Below, in pieces: positions 8,425 to 17,723 of a stretch of 64,000 nt of DNA. The stretch spans positions 41,934,176-41,998,175 of the forward strand of contig OU862915.1 of assembly GCA_917880885.1 (NCBI GenBank), written 5' to 3'. The position numbers and the translations under genes are program-made. Position 1 is the stretch's first letter. Every line of letters starts with the position of its first letter. Under the pieces are notes generated by a model. That model saw only the letters and a list, made by a program, of their open reading frames with translations, was not told the origin of the DNA and made no database searches. This DNA is from Limnephilus marmoratus (Eukaryota; Arthropoda; Insecta; Trichoptera; Limnephilidae).

Positions 8425-11289
8425 TTATTGTACATAACTGAACTGCCTTCGTAACAATATTTTATATTTGTTTAAAGATAAATTGAAGATGTCCACTGAC
8501 TTGGTATAATTGTTTCCCTCCATTAGTATTCTGGGCAAAGAGGAATACATATGATAGTTAGTTCCAGAATTACTGCACTGAAATAAATCCTGACTTCTAG
8601 TATTACGTATTGGAATCCGGAAGCTTATCAATTCGAGCAATATCGGACTGTCAACTAAATCATTTAGAATTTTATACAGAAATACCAAGTCAGTGAAAGT
8701 TCTTCTGTCTGACAATTTCAGCATATTCATATCATTCAAAATAGTATTGTAGTTCAACATAACTGCTGGAATACCCATTTTAAAATTAAGAAAACGTAAG
8801 AATTTGTTTTGTATTCTTTCAACAGCTTGTACATGTATATTGTAATATGGGTTCCAGACGGGAGAATTGTATTCAAGTTGACTTCTAACGTATGCAAAAT
8901 ATAACAGTTTTATACACTTAATATTGTTAAAATTTCTAGTTAGCCTAGTTATAAATCCCAACATTTTTAAGGCCTTATTAGAGATTTCTGTTATGTGGTT
9001 AACAAATGAAAGATTAGATTGAAAAGTGATGCCCAAGTCTTTAATTTGTGTTAATGTCTCCAGAGTATTGTTATCAATGTTGTAATTGAAGATCACTGGA
9101 TTTTTTATTCGAGAAAATCTAACTATATGACATTTTGAGATATTTAAGTAAAGTCTATTTTCATTACACCAAATTAACAATTTGTTGATATTATCTTGAA
9201 GAATGTTGCAATGATAAATATTATGAATTATTCTAAAAATTTTGAGGTCATCAGCAAAAAGTAAGATAAATACATCATGAAATATTTTTGTAAGATCATT
9301 TATAAACAAGATAAATAATATTGGGCCAAGGTGTGAACCCTGTGGAACTCCACTTGTTGCATAAATTTTTTCCGACAATGAGGATTTTATTCTAACAATT
9401 TGTTGTCTTCCAGTAAGATAGCTTTCAAACCAGGCTAATATACTGCCACGTATACCAAGCTTTTCTAATTTCCAAATGAGAATTTTAGGGGAAACTGAAT
9501 CAAAGGCTTTACTAAAATCAGTATAGACAGAGTCTACTTGTTTTTTTTCTTTAAAAGCATTGGTTATAAAATTTTCATAAATAATCAAGTTAGAAATTGT
9601 ACTTCTACCTGGCATAAATCCAAACTGGTAAGGTGATATTACAGGTTTTATTTGGGCAAAAAGTTTGTCAAGTATTAGGCTTTCAAATAGTTTCGGTATG
9701 GTGGATTGAATGCATATTGGTCTATAATTACAAACATCACTTTTATCGCCCTTTTTGAAAATTGGAGTCAAATAACTATGTTTCCACATATCGGGAAAAA
9801 TTCCACTGGATAAAGATAAATTAAAAAGTTTGGTTAATGGAAGAGCAATTACTTTGATACATTCTTTGATAAATATTGTGGGGATATTATCCGGTCCTGC
9901 AGATTTGTTGATATCTAATGATTTAACTTTAGTTACTACATCAGAGAGACTTATGGTACACTGCGAAATATCAAGAGTTTCATCTAGAGTTGTTGATGGA
10001 AGAGGAGCATTATTTGCGTCTGTTGAATAAACACCTTTAAAAAATTTTGCAAACAAGTTAACAATACCATCAGTATTATTGCTATGGCTGCCATTTAGGT
10101 GCATAATGCTGGGGAATTCAGAATCATCTTCTTTAAGAGATTTCGAATATTTCCAAAAATAATTAACATTGTTTATTATGGAATTTTGAATTTCACTTAT
10201 ATGGTTACGGTAGCAAGTCATAGACATTTTTTTACACAAAGTTCTTAAATATTTAAATTCACTGTAATCAGATTTTTTTTTATATAATTTATATTCTTTA
10301 TGTTTAAGTTTTTTGGTGATAAGTAGATTTACAAGTTCTTTGGTGTACCATTTTGGATAGGTGTTTGGCTTACATATTACGGTTGGAACATAGATGCTAA
10401 TAGCCTTTCCCAAAACAGAATAAAATTTATTTGTAGCTGTGTTAATATCATCATATTGCACAGATGACCAATCAAAAGAGAGGAGATAATTACATATTTT
10501 CTCGTAATCAGTTTTGAAAAAATTTTGGTAACTGAAAGACAGTTTACAGGTATTATCATGTACATTAGATATAATAACTTCCAGTGGAGGATGATAACCA
10601 TCAATGGGCACCAGCGGTTCACTACATTCTTCAATTACTAGTGACTCTAAGTTAGAAAAACATAAGTCTAGAGTACGATTATTTACATTTGATAAAGTAT
10701 TTGTCTGATTCAGGCCTAGAAATAACGCCATGTCTAGAATAATGCGTTCAGACTCACTCACACTGATATTATTGTCCCTGTTCACCCAATTCACATTTGG
10801 AAGATTATAATCACCAGCAAGCAAAAATGTTGCATTAGCATGCTTTTTTAATATAACTTCCACTTCCTCACTATGGCACCTGTATACTTCATTGCTTGAA
10901 TTTGGTGGGATATAAATACAACCAATAATAATCTTTTTATTCCTGGCAACATTCACTTGCACGAAGATTTGTTCAAGAAGTTTGTGTTTAGTTTTAATTA
11001 AGTTTGATTTGTATTTCTTGCTGATAGCGATTAAAACCCCGCCACCTCTGCTTTTAGCACTTGTCAATGTATTTCTGTCTAATCTATACACATTATGATT
11101 TATAAAACCTAATTCACTAGAATGAATATTAGGTTCTAACCATGTTTCAGAAAGTAGAATAAACTCGTGCCCAAACATTGGTAGTGTAGATTGAAGTAGA
11201 CTTAATTTTGTTTTAAGGCCTCTGACATTTTGGTAGTACAGCTGGCAATTTTTTGTTTGGTGTTTTTTAGATGAGTTTTTTAATGGCAT
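8425..11289 (-). CDS. LINE ORF2: AP endonuclease plus reverse transcriptase
   Basis: This is a 954-residue protein that nicks target DNA and copies its own RNA at the nick. The ATG is at 11287-11289 and overlaps the end of ORF1. Residues ~15-240 form an APE-type endonuclease: YYQNVRGL near the start, LSETWL, GGGVLIAI, GCIYIPP, LLAGDYNLPNVNW and a DGYHPPL histidine box. Residues ~440-720 form the reverse transcriptase: NYRPI, QFGFMPGRST, TDFSKAFDSV (first catalytic aspartate), SGVPQGS.LGPILF, and LLFADDLKIF with the paired aspartates near residue 677. The C-terminal region is LINE-typical (LEYNSPVWNPY, NKFLRFL). Length and domain order fit Jockey-type ORF2. No internal stop or frameshift is visible, and the catalytic residues seen are intact. 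Confidence 0.92.
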   Translation of the reverse strand: MPLKNSSKKHQTKNCQLYYQNVRGLKTKLSLLQSTLPMFGHEFILLSETWLEPNIHSSELGFINHNVYRLDRNTLTSAKSRGGGVLIAISKKYKSNLIKTKHKLLEQIFVQVNVARNKKIIIGCIYIPPNSSNEVYRCHSEEVEVILKKHANATFLLAGDYNLPNVNWVNRDNNISVSESERIILDMALFLGLNQTNTLSNVNNRTLDLCFSNLESLVIEECSEPLVPIDGYHPPLEVIISNVHDNTCKLSFSYQNFFKTDYEKICNYLLSFDWSSVQYDDINTATNKFYSVLGKAISIYVPTVICKPNTYPKWYTKELVNLLITKKLKHKEYKLYKKKSDYSEFKYLRTLCKKMSMTCYRNHISEIQNSIINNVNYFWKYSKSLKEDDSEFPSIMHLNGSHSNNTDGIVNLFAKFFKGVYSTDANNAPLPSTTLDETLDISQCTISLSDVVTKVKSLDINKSAGPDNIPTIFIKECIKVIALPLTKLFNLSLSSGIFPDMWKHSYLTPIFKKGDKSDVCNYRPICIQSTIPKLFESLILDKLFAQIKPVISPYQFGFMPGRSTISNLIIYENFITNAFKEKKQVDSVYTDFSKAFDSVSPKILIWKLEKLGIRGSILAWFESYLTGRQQIVRIKSSLSEKIYATSGVPQGSHLGPILFILFINDLTKIFHDVFILLFADDLKIFRIIHNIYHCNILQDNINKLLIWCNENRLYLNISKCHIVRFSRIKNPVIFNYNIDNNTLETLTQIKDLGITFQSNLSFVNHITEISNKALKMLGFITRLTRNFNNIKCIKLLYFAYVRSQLEYNSPVWNPYYNIHVQAVERIQNKFLRFLNFKMGIPAVMLNYNTILNDMNMLKLSDRRTFTDLVFLYKILNDLVDSPILLELISFRIPIRNTRSQDLFQCSNSGTNYHMYSSLPRILMEGNNYTKSVDIFNLSLNKYKILLRRQFSYVQ

Positions 11290-11462
11290 AAAAAATCAAT
11301 TTTCTTCTTTTCAGCTTCAATTTTCCTCAAATGTACCGAGCATTCATTACTCCAAGCATAATGGTCAGTTGGCAATTGTAATTTTAATTTCTCATTCATT
11401 TTTTTGCAGTTAATGCACTGAATGTCGTTTTGACAGTTTACATTTTCATGTGCTTCGGAACA
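11280..11462 (-). pseudogene. LINE ORF1 C-terminal remnant (zinc knuckles)
   Basis: Sixty codons on the minus strand end with a TAA that overlaps the ORF2 ATG by 10 bases (stop at 11282-11280, ORF2 start at 11289). The peptide has CSEAHENVNC and then CINC spaced like the end of a CCHC zinc knuckle followed by the next one, and a later SNECSVHLRKIE, which is the usual tail of Jockey-type ORF1 nucleocapsid proteins. An in-frame stop just upstream and the 5' truncation remove the rest. Confidence 0.6.
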
Positions 11463-11623
11463 TTAATATTATCGCATGCTTCTTCGGAGAGTCGAAATTA
11501 TTTTTAGTAAATATATTTTTACTGCGGATTTTCACTCAAGATGCCTTCAGATATAAGTATATTGACATAGCTTCTACGGACGCATATCCTCTTTGCATAC
11601 TTACTTGAAGAAAAAATCTTCTA

Positions 11624-11698
11624 CAGGATCAACTGTCAAAAGGATAAACTGTCGGCGGACCAACTGTCGCAGGATCAATTGTCACCGGACCAACTATC
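11624..11698 (+). repeat. 15-16 bp tandem repeat, five units
   Basis: Five variants of GGATCAACTGTC / GGACCAACTGTC follow each other with a 3-4 base linker (units end at about 11637, 11653, 11668, 11683 and 11698). There is no coding role. Confidence 0.7.
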
Positions 11699-11739
11699 AT
11701 GGAACGTAGAAACACGTGTTAACTAAAGCAAATGAAAAC

Positions 11740-12478
11740 AATATAGGTACTCGTATTTTGTACTTTGTCCAATACATAGTAGAATATGCAATCATTGTTT
11801 GGGGAGGTGCAACAAATTAAGCTAGTGGTGATGTGAAAATCGCACAGAAAACCATTTTAAAGGTAATACTGAAAAAGATAAAATGACTGACACAGACTGA
11901 CCTCTTAGATAAAAAGGTAAAACGACTGACACAGACTGACCTCTTAGATATATGCCAAGTTTACACGAAAACACTTCTAACCTACAATTTTGAGCAATAA
12001 TACAAATTTCAACAAACACAAAATTTAATTTAGACCAGTTAGAAGTTAGACAATCGCATAAAAAAGCATAAAAAACTCTTACGGTAAACACAAGCTTTGG
12101 ATAAAGTACCACAAAACCGTGCAATAAAGAGTGCAACAATCTTTTACTCGGTGGATAAAATGAGATATACCAAAAACATTTCAGTAAAAAAATTAAAGAT
12201 CGTAGAGAAAAATGAAAGAATAAAGCATATATCCACAATACCATTACAATGCACACTTTACTGTACAATCGTTACTCATAATATTTGTCGATTATTTTTA
12301 TCTTTTTTGCCATTATTATTGTATTTTATTCTATTTCATCCCAGTTTTATCTTAATTGATTATTTCCTAATATTGCCCTTTTTATTGTATTGTAGCTCGC
12401 ATAAGGCATCCAGTGAGGGCCTCATTATCAAATATAGTTTGAAATTTGTGAAATTTTTGTATCAAATAAATAAATAAA
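11740..12478 (+). pseudogene. LINE ORF2 C-terminal remnant with 3' UTR
   Basis: Near 11770-11870 one frame reads EYAIIVWGGA followed by a KTILKVIL-like run, the CR1/Jockey motif after the reverse transcriptase thumb; it has a stop in the middle. A later frame around 12097-12240 (NRAIKSATIFYSV, KLKIVEKNERIK) looks like the C-terminus. A 3' UTR with a short GGCATCCAGTGAGGGCC hairpin and an (AAAT)n tail at about 12464-12478 ends the copy. Frameshifts and stops make it dead. Confidence 0.6.
11877..11951 (+). repeat. tandem duplication, ~38 bp, inside the LINE remnant
   Basis: The block ACTGACACAGACTGACCTCT followed by TAGATA occurs twice in a row with only small differences. It lies within the LINE remnant and is probably a slippage product. 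Confidence 0.7.
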
Positions 12479-12838
12479 AAAGGCCTATTCTTTATTAAAT
12501 TCAAATTATGAGCGCTGTTGTTATTACCGTGACGATCCGCGATTACGGTACCATGACGGCCCAACAAAAGCAATAAACATACGTTCCTTATCACAATAAT
12601 GCTGCAGCTCTTTTAAAAGATGAAATACAGAATTGACGTAGGTCTATTTCCTCCAAAGGAAAAAGTAATAATTTCTTGCATTTCTCTCACACACTGCACC
12701 GTGACGTCTCCGTAGACGACTACAATACTACTAGCCGCGACGATAATTTTGAAAGTATGGAATATAGTTACAAGGATAATAATGAAGTGTAAATGAATTC
12801 GATAAATTCAAAAACGTTAAATGTCAATGCGCTGATGG

Positions 12839-13256
12839 TTTTTTTTTTTTTTTACAGTGAATACCGCACAAGAATCTCAACTGCTCCCGTTTGGAGCCAG
12901 TGAGACTATGGCATCCCCAATTGGGGTATGTTGTGAGGCTGAAGGTAGTGGGGAGGGGAAGGAGGTAGGGAAGAGGAAGGTTGGGAAGTACGTGGCTATT
13001 CAGATCTGGTCACTAAACACGGCTAAAGCCATTTTCAAGCAACGTTTCAATTCTGAATGGTGGTCTTACACCAGGGCGATACTAATAGTATCTTCCACTC
13101 TGGAACATGCCGCAAATATACTATATATTATTTTAAATTAATTAATTGTGAAATAACACAAATTAATCAAATAAAATTTATTTGCGCATGCCGGGTTCGA
13201 ACCCGCGACCTCCGGAATGTGAGTCAAGAGTCTTAGCCACTGGACTACGGAGGTCG
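12839..13256 (-). mobile_element. tRNA-derived SINE, full-length copy
   Basis: On the minus strand the head (13256 downward) starts ACCTCCGTAGTCCAGTGGCT, has an A-box-like segment and a clear B box (GGGTTCGAACCC at about 13192-13203), then GCATGCGCAAATAAATTT. A ~330 bp body follows, and the element ends in an A-run seen as T's at 12839-12853. Other copies: 33138-33495, 36320-37182 (interrupted), 24588-24672 (head), 6926-7140 (body). Pol III transcription from the tRNA-like head is expected for such elements. Confidence 0.75.
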
Positions 13257-13334
13257 TCGTCGTTTTGCTTTTGTTCTTAAACATATAATGCCCAGAGCAT
13301 TATATTCTATCTTTCTTACACACTAAATAACAAC

Positions 13335-13521
13335 AGTTTGACTGGTCAGTGGTTGAGTGGACATAGCGCTTGGGTCCCACCCGAGCGTCGCGTGTTCGAT
13401 CTAAGTCCTCCATCACAACACAAGCAACATTTTCGGCTTTCTGTGGTGGTAGTAGGAGATTTTCAAACATTGTTGGGTTATTCGTAACCCAGGAATGTTT
13501 GTCTTTCTTTTAAAAAAAAAA
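13335..13521 (+). mobile_element. second tRNA-derived SINE
   Basis: The region opens with GGTCAGTGGTTGAGTGG (A-box-like), followed by a B-box-like CGTGTTCGATC about 50 bp later, then a short body (GGAATGTTTGTCTTTC) and an A-run at 13512-13520. It differs in sequence from the SINE next to it. It is the only copy seen here. Confidence 0.55.
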
Positions 13522-13875
13522 TGTCAAAAATGAGACAAATGGTGAACGTGTTCTCCCAATAGGAACATTCAATCATTGTCGTACATCTCCCTCAAACGTA
13601 TAAAGAAAATGAAACGCAATTCCCGTCGCCGTAGCTGAGCCGTATTAAGATATATCTGTTTCCTCGAAAGGAAGAAAGAAGTACTTTAGAAGAAACAGAT
13701 ATATGTATATTGTGTGTCTCATCTTTTTTATTACCATTATTTAATGTGTAATAAAGAGCTGAAGCATTATTAGTTATTAGGAAAAATAACGTACGTATTA
13801 TGCTTTTTGTGCCGTCACGGTACCGTAATCGTGAATCCTCACGGTAATAATAAAAGCGCTCAATTTGTTTGAAAC

Positions 13876-14630
13876 ACGATATTTGCAACAATGCACCGAT
13901 GTACGACTAGACAGCAGGCATACTGTGTTCGCCTGGTTGCAATGCATTATCCTATATTTAGTTTCAGGGCGGTCTGGGCTGGTTCCACGCCAACTCAGAA
14001 CCACCTCAGAAAAATCATAAAAGCTATGAAAAAATAATTTTAAAATAGCCGGTAACTCTAACCTAACTTTAACTATTTAAGCAATTTTTTACATGTTTTT
14101 ATCATAACTCTTAATGAACTTTCTGGGGTGATTCTGAGTTGGTTTCATTCTGAGTTGGTCGGTCACGTCTGGGCTATCTATAACTATATCATTTTTTTGT
14201 ATTTTCTAAATTAGTTTTATTTTATCAGCTGTCCGCTCTACAAACTATTTTCCTTTTCACTTTGTAGAAAAACTCAGATTAGATTAAATATTTATTTTTC
14301 TTGGAAACGATCTACTAAATTTTATTTTACTTAGCTTGGATGTTTTTCATTATTATTATTGTTTTGACCAATTTCATTTCACATTATAATGTTTAAGGCT
14401 ACACCAGCTGATACCATATTGTGTTTTAGAAGACTTGATTAAATTTCATTAGTTTTGAAAGTAAAAAAAAATATTTAGCCAACCAGTTTCGTTGTAGGAT
14501 ATCAAATTATTATTCTTGGAAATAATAATATAACGTTGAGAAAGTCTTTTGATAAAAGCGCTGGTGCCTACGGGGTAGTTAGATATTCTAAAAAATAATT
14601 TTTAAGGCTTTTGTAAAAAAAGCAATTATA
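13876..14630. other. no gene recognised
   Basis: AT-rich; nothing recognised apart from a local direct repeat of TCTGAGTTGG near 14128-14160. Confidence 0.4.
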
Positions 14631-15797
14631 TTAACCTTCGTATACTCGCGCCCAATGGCATGACACGTACGGTGTCTCATATAGAGATTTAAACTTATAC
14701 ATTATATTAATTATATACGTTTTTAAGCATTACCGGTATTTTTTTTTTATATAGAACGGTATAATTGAATTTAAAAATAGAACAACATTAAAACTTTTAC
14801 TTTATTTGGTAGTAACATACTTTTAAAAAGAACGTAATTTATTGTACTTAATTAAATAAACTTGTTCAAGTGTTAATTAAAAAAAACTCTGGAATCTAAT
14901 GGACGAATGACTAACAATAAAATATTATAAAAATAAGAAAAAATCATAATTAGGATGAAAGACCGGTAACAGTAAATAAGTGTTACTTATATCAATGCGC
15001 GCGCCGCACTAAACAATGCCCAGCAATAAATTAAGAAGCTACTAAAAACCTTTAAAAGGGCATTACCAGAGAAAACCGGAAATACGTCATTTTCAAAAAA
15101 GATTTTAGACGTATCGACTCCTTTACACAAAAAATTATAAATGGATTTCGAAAGATTGTTCTTTTATCTAGCATTCTTATGTAATAAATTTTGTGAATTT
15201 TTTAAAATTTTTAGTATAATAAGGTTATACCATAGGTCGTTGGTAGATTTGTTAAATTTTCAAAAAAGTTTTTGTATTATACCACACCCATTTCAAATAA
15301 TATAATCATGCACTAAAAATCATTAAAAAATATGTACGTACATGTGTTTCTTGTCAAAAATTGGTCCATTTGTGTATTTATTTGCGCACTTACAAACTAA
15401 TATATTTCAGATTTTTTTAACATTCTTATTAAATTTAGACATTATTGAAAAATGATAAATACTTATAATCAAAAAATAATTACAAAAAGTACATTAATTT
15501 AATAGTTTTATCATCACGCCTTTCAGCATTTTTGGATGAAGGTATAAATTAAAGCTAATTTGGATTGAAATAAATTCGATATTGAGTTATAATTTAAAAA
15601 AGCTGGTACGGAGAATAATTAATCTTTCTCATTGTAACCGCCCTGCACGATCGTAAGAACAACTTTCGACGAAATGTGGATTTTCGTCCGCTGGCTGGTT
15701 AAACGCTCTTAAGTCCCGTTGTTATTAATTTTTGAGAAAACAACGAATTATTGATTTGTCGGTTTGAGAGACCAACGCGCGAGTATAGGAAGGTCAA
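14631..15797. mobile_element. piggyBac-like non-autonomous element
   Basis: The left end is TTAA (14631-14634) followed by CCTTCGTATACTCGCGC. The right end reads GCGCGAGTATAGGAAGG followed by TCAA (15794-15797), a one-base decay of TTAA. The two ends are inverted repeats with one mismatch over 17 bp. Subterminal GGTGTCTC and GAGAGACC blocks are also inverted. TTAA targets and C-rich ends are the signature of piggyBac-type elements. No transposase ORF is present, and most of the interior is a nested TTAA element (15052-15710). Confidence 0.65.
15052..15710 (+). mobile_element. TTAA element family 1, copy 1
   Basis: The copy is bounded by TTAA at 15052 and 15707. Its ends are imperfect inverted repeats (TTAAAAGGGCATTACCAG against CTGGTTAAACGCTCTTAA). 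The interior matches 28206-28925 (reversed) and 40209-40934 throughout, including ATTGTTCTTTTATCTAG, AGGTTATACC.TAGGTCGTTG and a conserved TCTTTCTC block near one end. It lacks ~60 bp found in the other copies. There is no ORF, so it is non-autonomous. Confidence 0.75.
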
Positions 15798-15894
15798 ACT
15801 GCACATTTTTTTTCGTTTTACCTCTTTCTTCCTTCTGGAAAAGGGTCGAAGCAGGTTCGACTCGCGTGCGTATACGCAGCCTTACCTTCCGAGC

Positions 15895-15963
15895 TTGTAA
15901 CTTATACCGTGGTATAAATAATAAAATTTGGTGACTTATATCGTGGAATAATTAATAAAGTTT
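15895..15963 (+). repeat. 36-bp direct repeat, two units
   Basis: GTAACTTATACCGTGG and GTGACTTATATCGTGG each lead into an AATAA..TTTG block. The second unit runs directly into the start of the SINE-like element (GGTGACTTAGCAGG), whose first bases it resembles. Confidence 0.5.
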
Positions 15964-16331
15964 GGTGACTTAGCAGGGGTGCCCGGGTGAGGTTTGTCCG
16001 GATCTTGGCGGCGGATGCATCTACCCACCAACTGCGTGGCAAGCCGGATCGGGAGAGACTGGTTGAGGGAAATCTATTGATCTCTCCAGCAGGACTCTCT
16101 CGGAACATTGCTTTGCACCGCAGTGGCAAGGATAGATTCATACGTCCGTCATTCTTGGATACACCGACCCCAGATTCCTACCTACTTCTCATACCTTTTT
16201 TCCTTCCCAGAACTTCCTCTTCCTTTTTTTCCTCGAAAGATCCTCCACACAGCATCCTCAAAGGTTACATAGGCCCTGAGGGGAATTATTTTCCTCAGAG
16301 TATCCTGTGTGGAGCTAATGTAAAAAAAAAA
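15964..16331 (+). mobile_element. SINE-like retroposon with LINE 3' hairpin tail, copy A
   Basis: This ~370 bp unit starts GGTGACTTAGCAGG. A 5' region of unknown origin follows (GAGGTTTGTCCGG, CCAACTGCGTGGC, GGATCGGGAGAGACTGG). The 3' third is the tail shared with the LINE at 4468-4655: CTCCACACAG (about 16233) pairs with CTGTGTGGAG (about 16306), and inside that CCTGAGG pairs with CCTCAG. It ends in GCTAATGTAAAAAAAAAA. Other copies: 31115-31440 (-), 33497-33851 (-), 24310-24585 (+), 26040-26160 (+, 5' part). No protein is encoded. Confidence 0.7.
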
Positions 16332-17479
16332 CAGCTCATAATCTACCCACAAAAAATCAGAAAATCTGCCGAAACTTCGGCCGCACCGATGCTCTGCATT
16401 CGTGGATTATCGCACGTCGTTTTGACTTAATTAAGGTTAATTCTTGGCTTGTGTGTTACCCGCCATCAATGAATGTTGTGATCGTAAACGCAATTAAAAT
16501 CAATATACTCAATTAATGAGGTCTTTCCTTTGTAGTGTTGATTATTGACAATTTTTTTCCAAGAAGTAGTTAACATGTTTTGTTTATTTTTGTGTGTCGT
16601 GTAAATAAGAATGGAGGTCATGTAAATAAGAATGATAAATTTGATGTAACAGTAATATTTTTTTTTTTCACGTTCTTCAATTATTGTTTTTTATTTCATT
16701 TAACAAGTGTTAACTGTCTGTAAAGGTGTAAAAAATAAGCAAATTTTCAGTAAACAATAGCAGCCTTACTAAAAAAAAGTTTTCAGGGCCGATAACCTGG
16801 TTATTGCAATAACATAAATGAACCCCTTGTACACTAAAACACGTTTTATTACCAATAACCTTTCTTACGTGGTCACGTTGTTAAAGTGCATTGAAGATCT
16901 GACAACGTTGTATATGGTTTTAATTTATTAGGAAAAAATGTTGTTTTAATTCTTAAATGGCGCGCCTGTGCATTAGTTCTCAACGGCCCGCTATGAAAAA
17001 ATAGCTTGATGTGTTTATAGCGGGATGTCGAAAATTTTGTTAGTAGGTACCTAAATATTGTGATTTTACTTAATAATTTCTATTGTAGTGACGAATTTAC
17101 TCTTCTATTCACATAATTGATATATTTACCATGTTATTTGTTTGGTTTACATCAGTTTAATCAAGTTATTGTACAAACGCCGTACTTTCAAAGTTGAACT
17201 GTCAGAAAAGTTGAAAAAAAAGTTGAAAAAAAAAGTTGAAAAAAAAAGTTTCAAAGTTGAACTGTCAGACTTACTTATGATAATAATTGACAGATGTCAA
17301 GTGCAATTTGCTCCGTATAAAACAGTAAAAATAAAGTGCAAAACGTATGTTTAATCAACATAAAACCTGTGAAGCAGAAGCATAACAGTGTTGCTATAAA
17401 ACTGAAGCAATTACCACGTATGTACATGAACTATATCTAAGAAAAAATTGATTTTAAAAATTCAAATCACTGTGATTTT
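16332..17479. other. no gene; short repeat at 17188-17268
   Basis: A 19-base phrase (TTCAAAGTTGAACTGTCAG) occurs at 17188 and again at 17249, with AGTTGAAAAAAAA repeats between. Another phrase, ATGGAGGTCATGTAAATAAG near 16612, recurs with one change near 24963. The rest is unrecognised. Confidence 0.45.
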
Positions 17480-17532
17480 TTGACATTTAATGATTTGATA
17501 TTGAATACTCTACCTACATACGTTCCATCTAT

Positions 17533-17700
17533 CGCTACCTGTCAATAGATGGCAGTAAATGCACAAATTTAACCATATCGCAAAATAAACTAATAATTTG
17601 CGCTAATAAACAACAGATGGCTGTTATCGCACAAATCAAGTAAAAATATATTATTTACCGCTATTGTTCAATAGAGGGCAATAAGTGCATACAATATCAA
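17533..17700 (+). promoter_or_regulatory. three 5' repeat units upstream of LINE ORF1
   Basis: Related units begin with CGCTA at 17533, 17601 and 17659. Each continues with CAATAGATGGCAGTAAATG or a variant (CAACAGATGGCTGTTATCG, CAATAGAGGGCAATAAGTG) and then CACAAAT or CATACAAT. They lie just before the ORF1 ATG at 17724. Repeated 5' monomers act as internal promoters in some LINEs; that role here is inference. Confidence 0.4.
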
Positions 17701-17723
17701 ATTCTGTTGAATAATCTTTGAAA

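Larger units (their letters stand above)
8343..11475 (-). mobile_element. Jockey-like LINE, 5'-truncated, intact ORF2
   Basis: Read on the minus strand, the element enters near 11475 inside the zinc-knuckle end of ORF1, continues through a complete ORF2 (11289 to 8425), a short 3' UTR, and ends in an (AATA)n tail at about 8343-8372. The ORF1 stop and ORF2 start overlap, so ORF2 is probably translated by reinitiation or leaky scanning. I could not identify a target-site duplication. With a complete ORF2 this is the best LINE candidate for recent activity in the window, although the lost 5' end means this copy lacks its promoter. Confidence 0.85.
12500..13875. repeat. inverted repeat arms flanking nested SINEs
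   Basis: Arm 1 (about 12505-12730) and arm 2 (about 13605-13872, reversed) share GAGCGCT, TTATTACCGTGA, CGATTACGGTACC, TGACGGC.CAA and AGCTCTTT, and both contain a TTTCCTC..AAAGGA block. Between them lie a tRNA-derived SINE on the minus strand and a second SINE on the plus strand. The arms may be two oppositely inserted copies or the ends of one fold-back element. Confidence 0.5.

Noticed and set aside
15987..16430. 147-codon frame over the SINE-like element
   Set aside because: The same element copies elsewhere are frameshifted, and the frame ends in the structural 3' tail, so it is not a gene.
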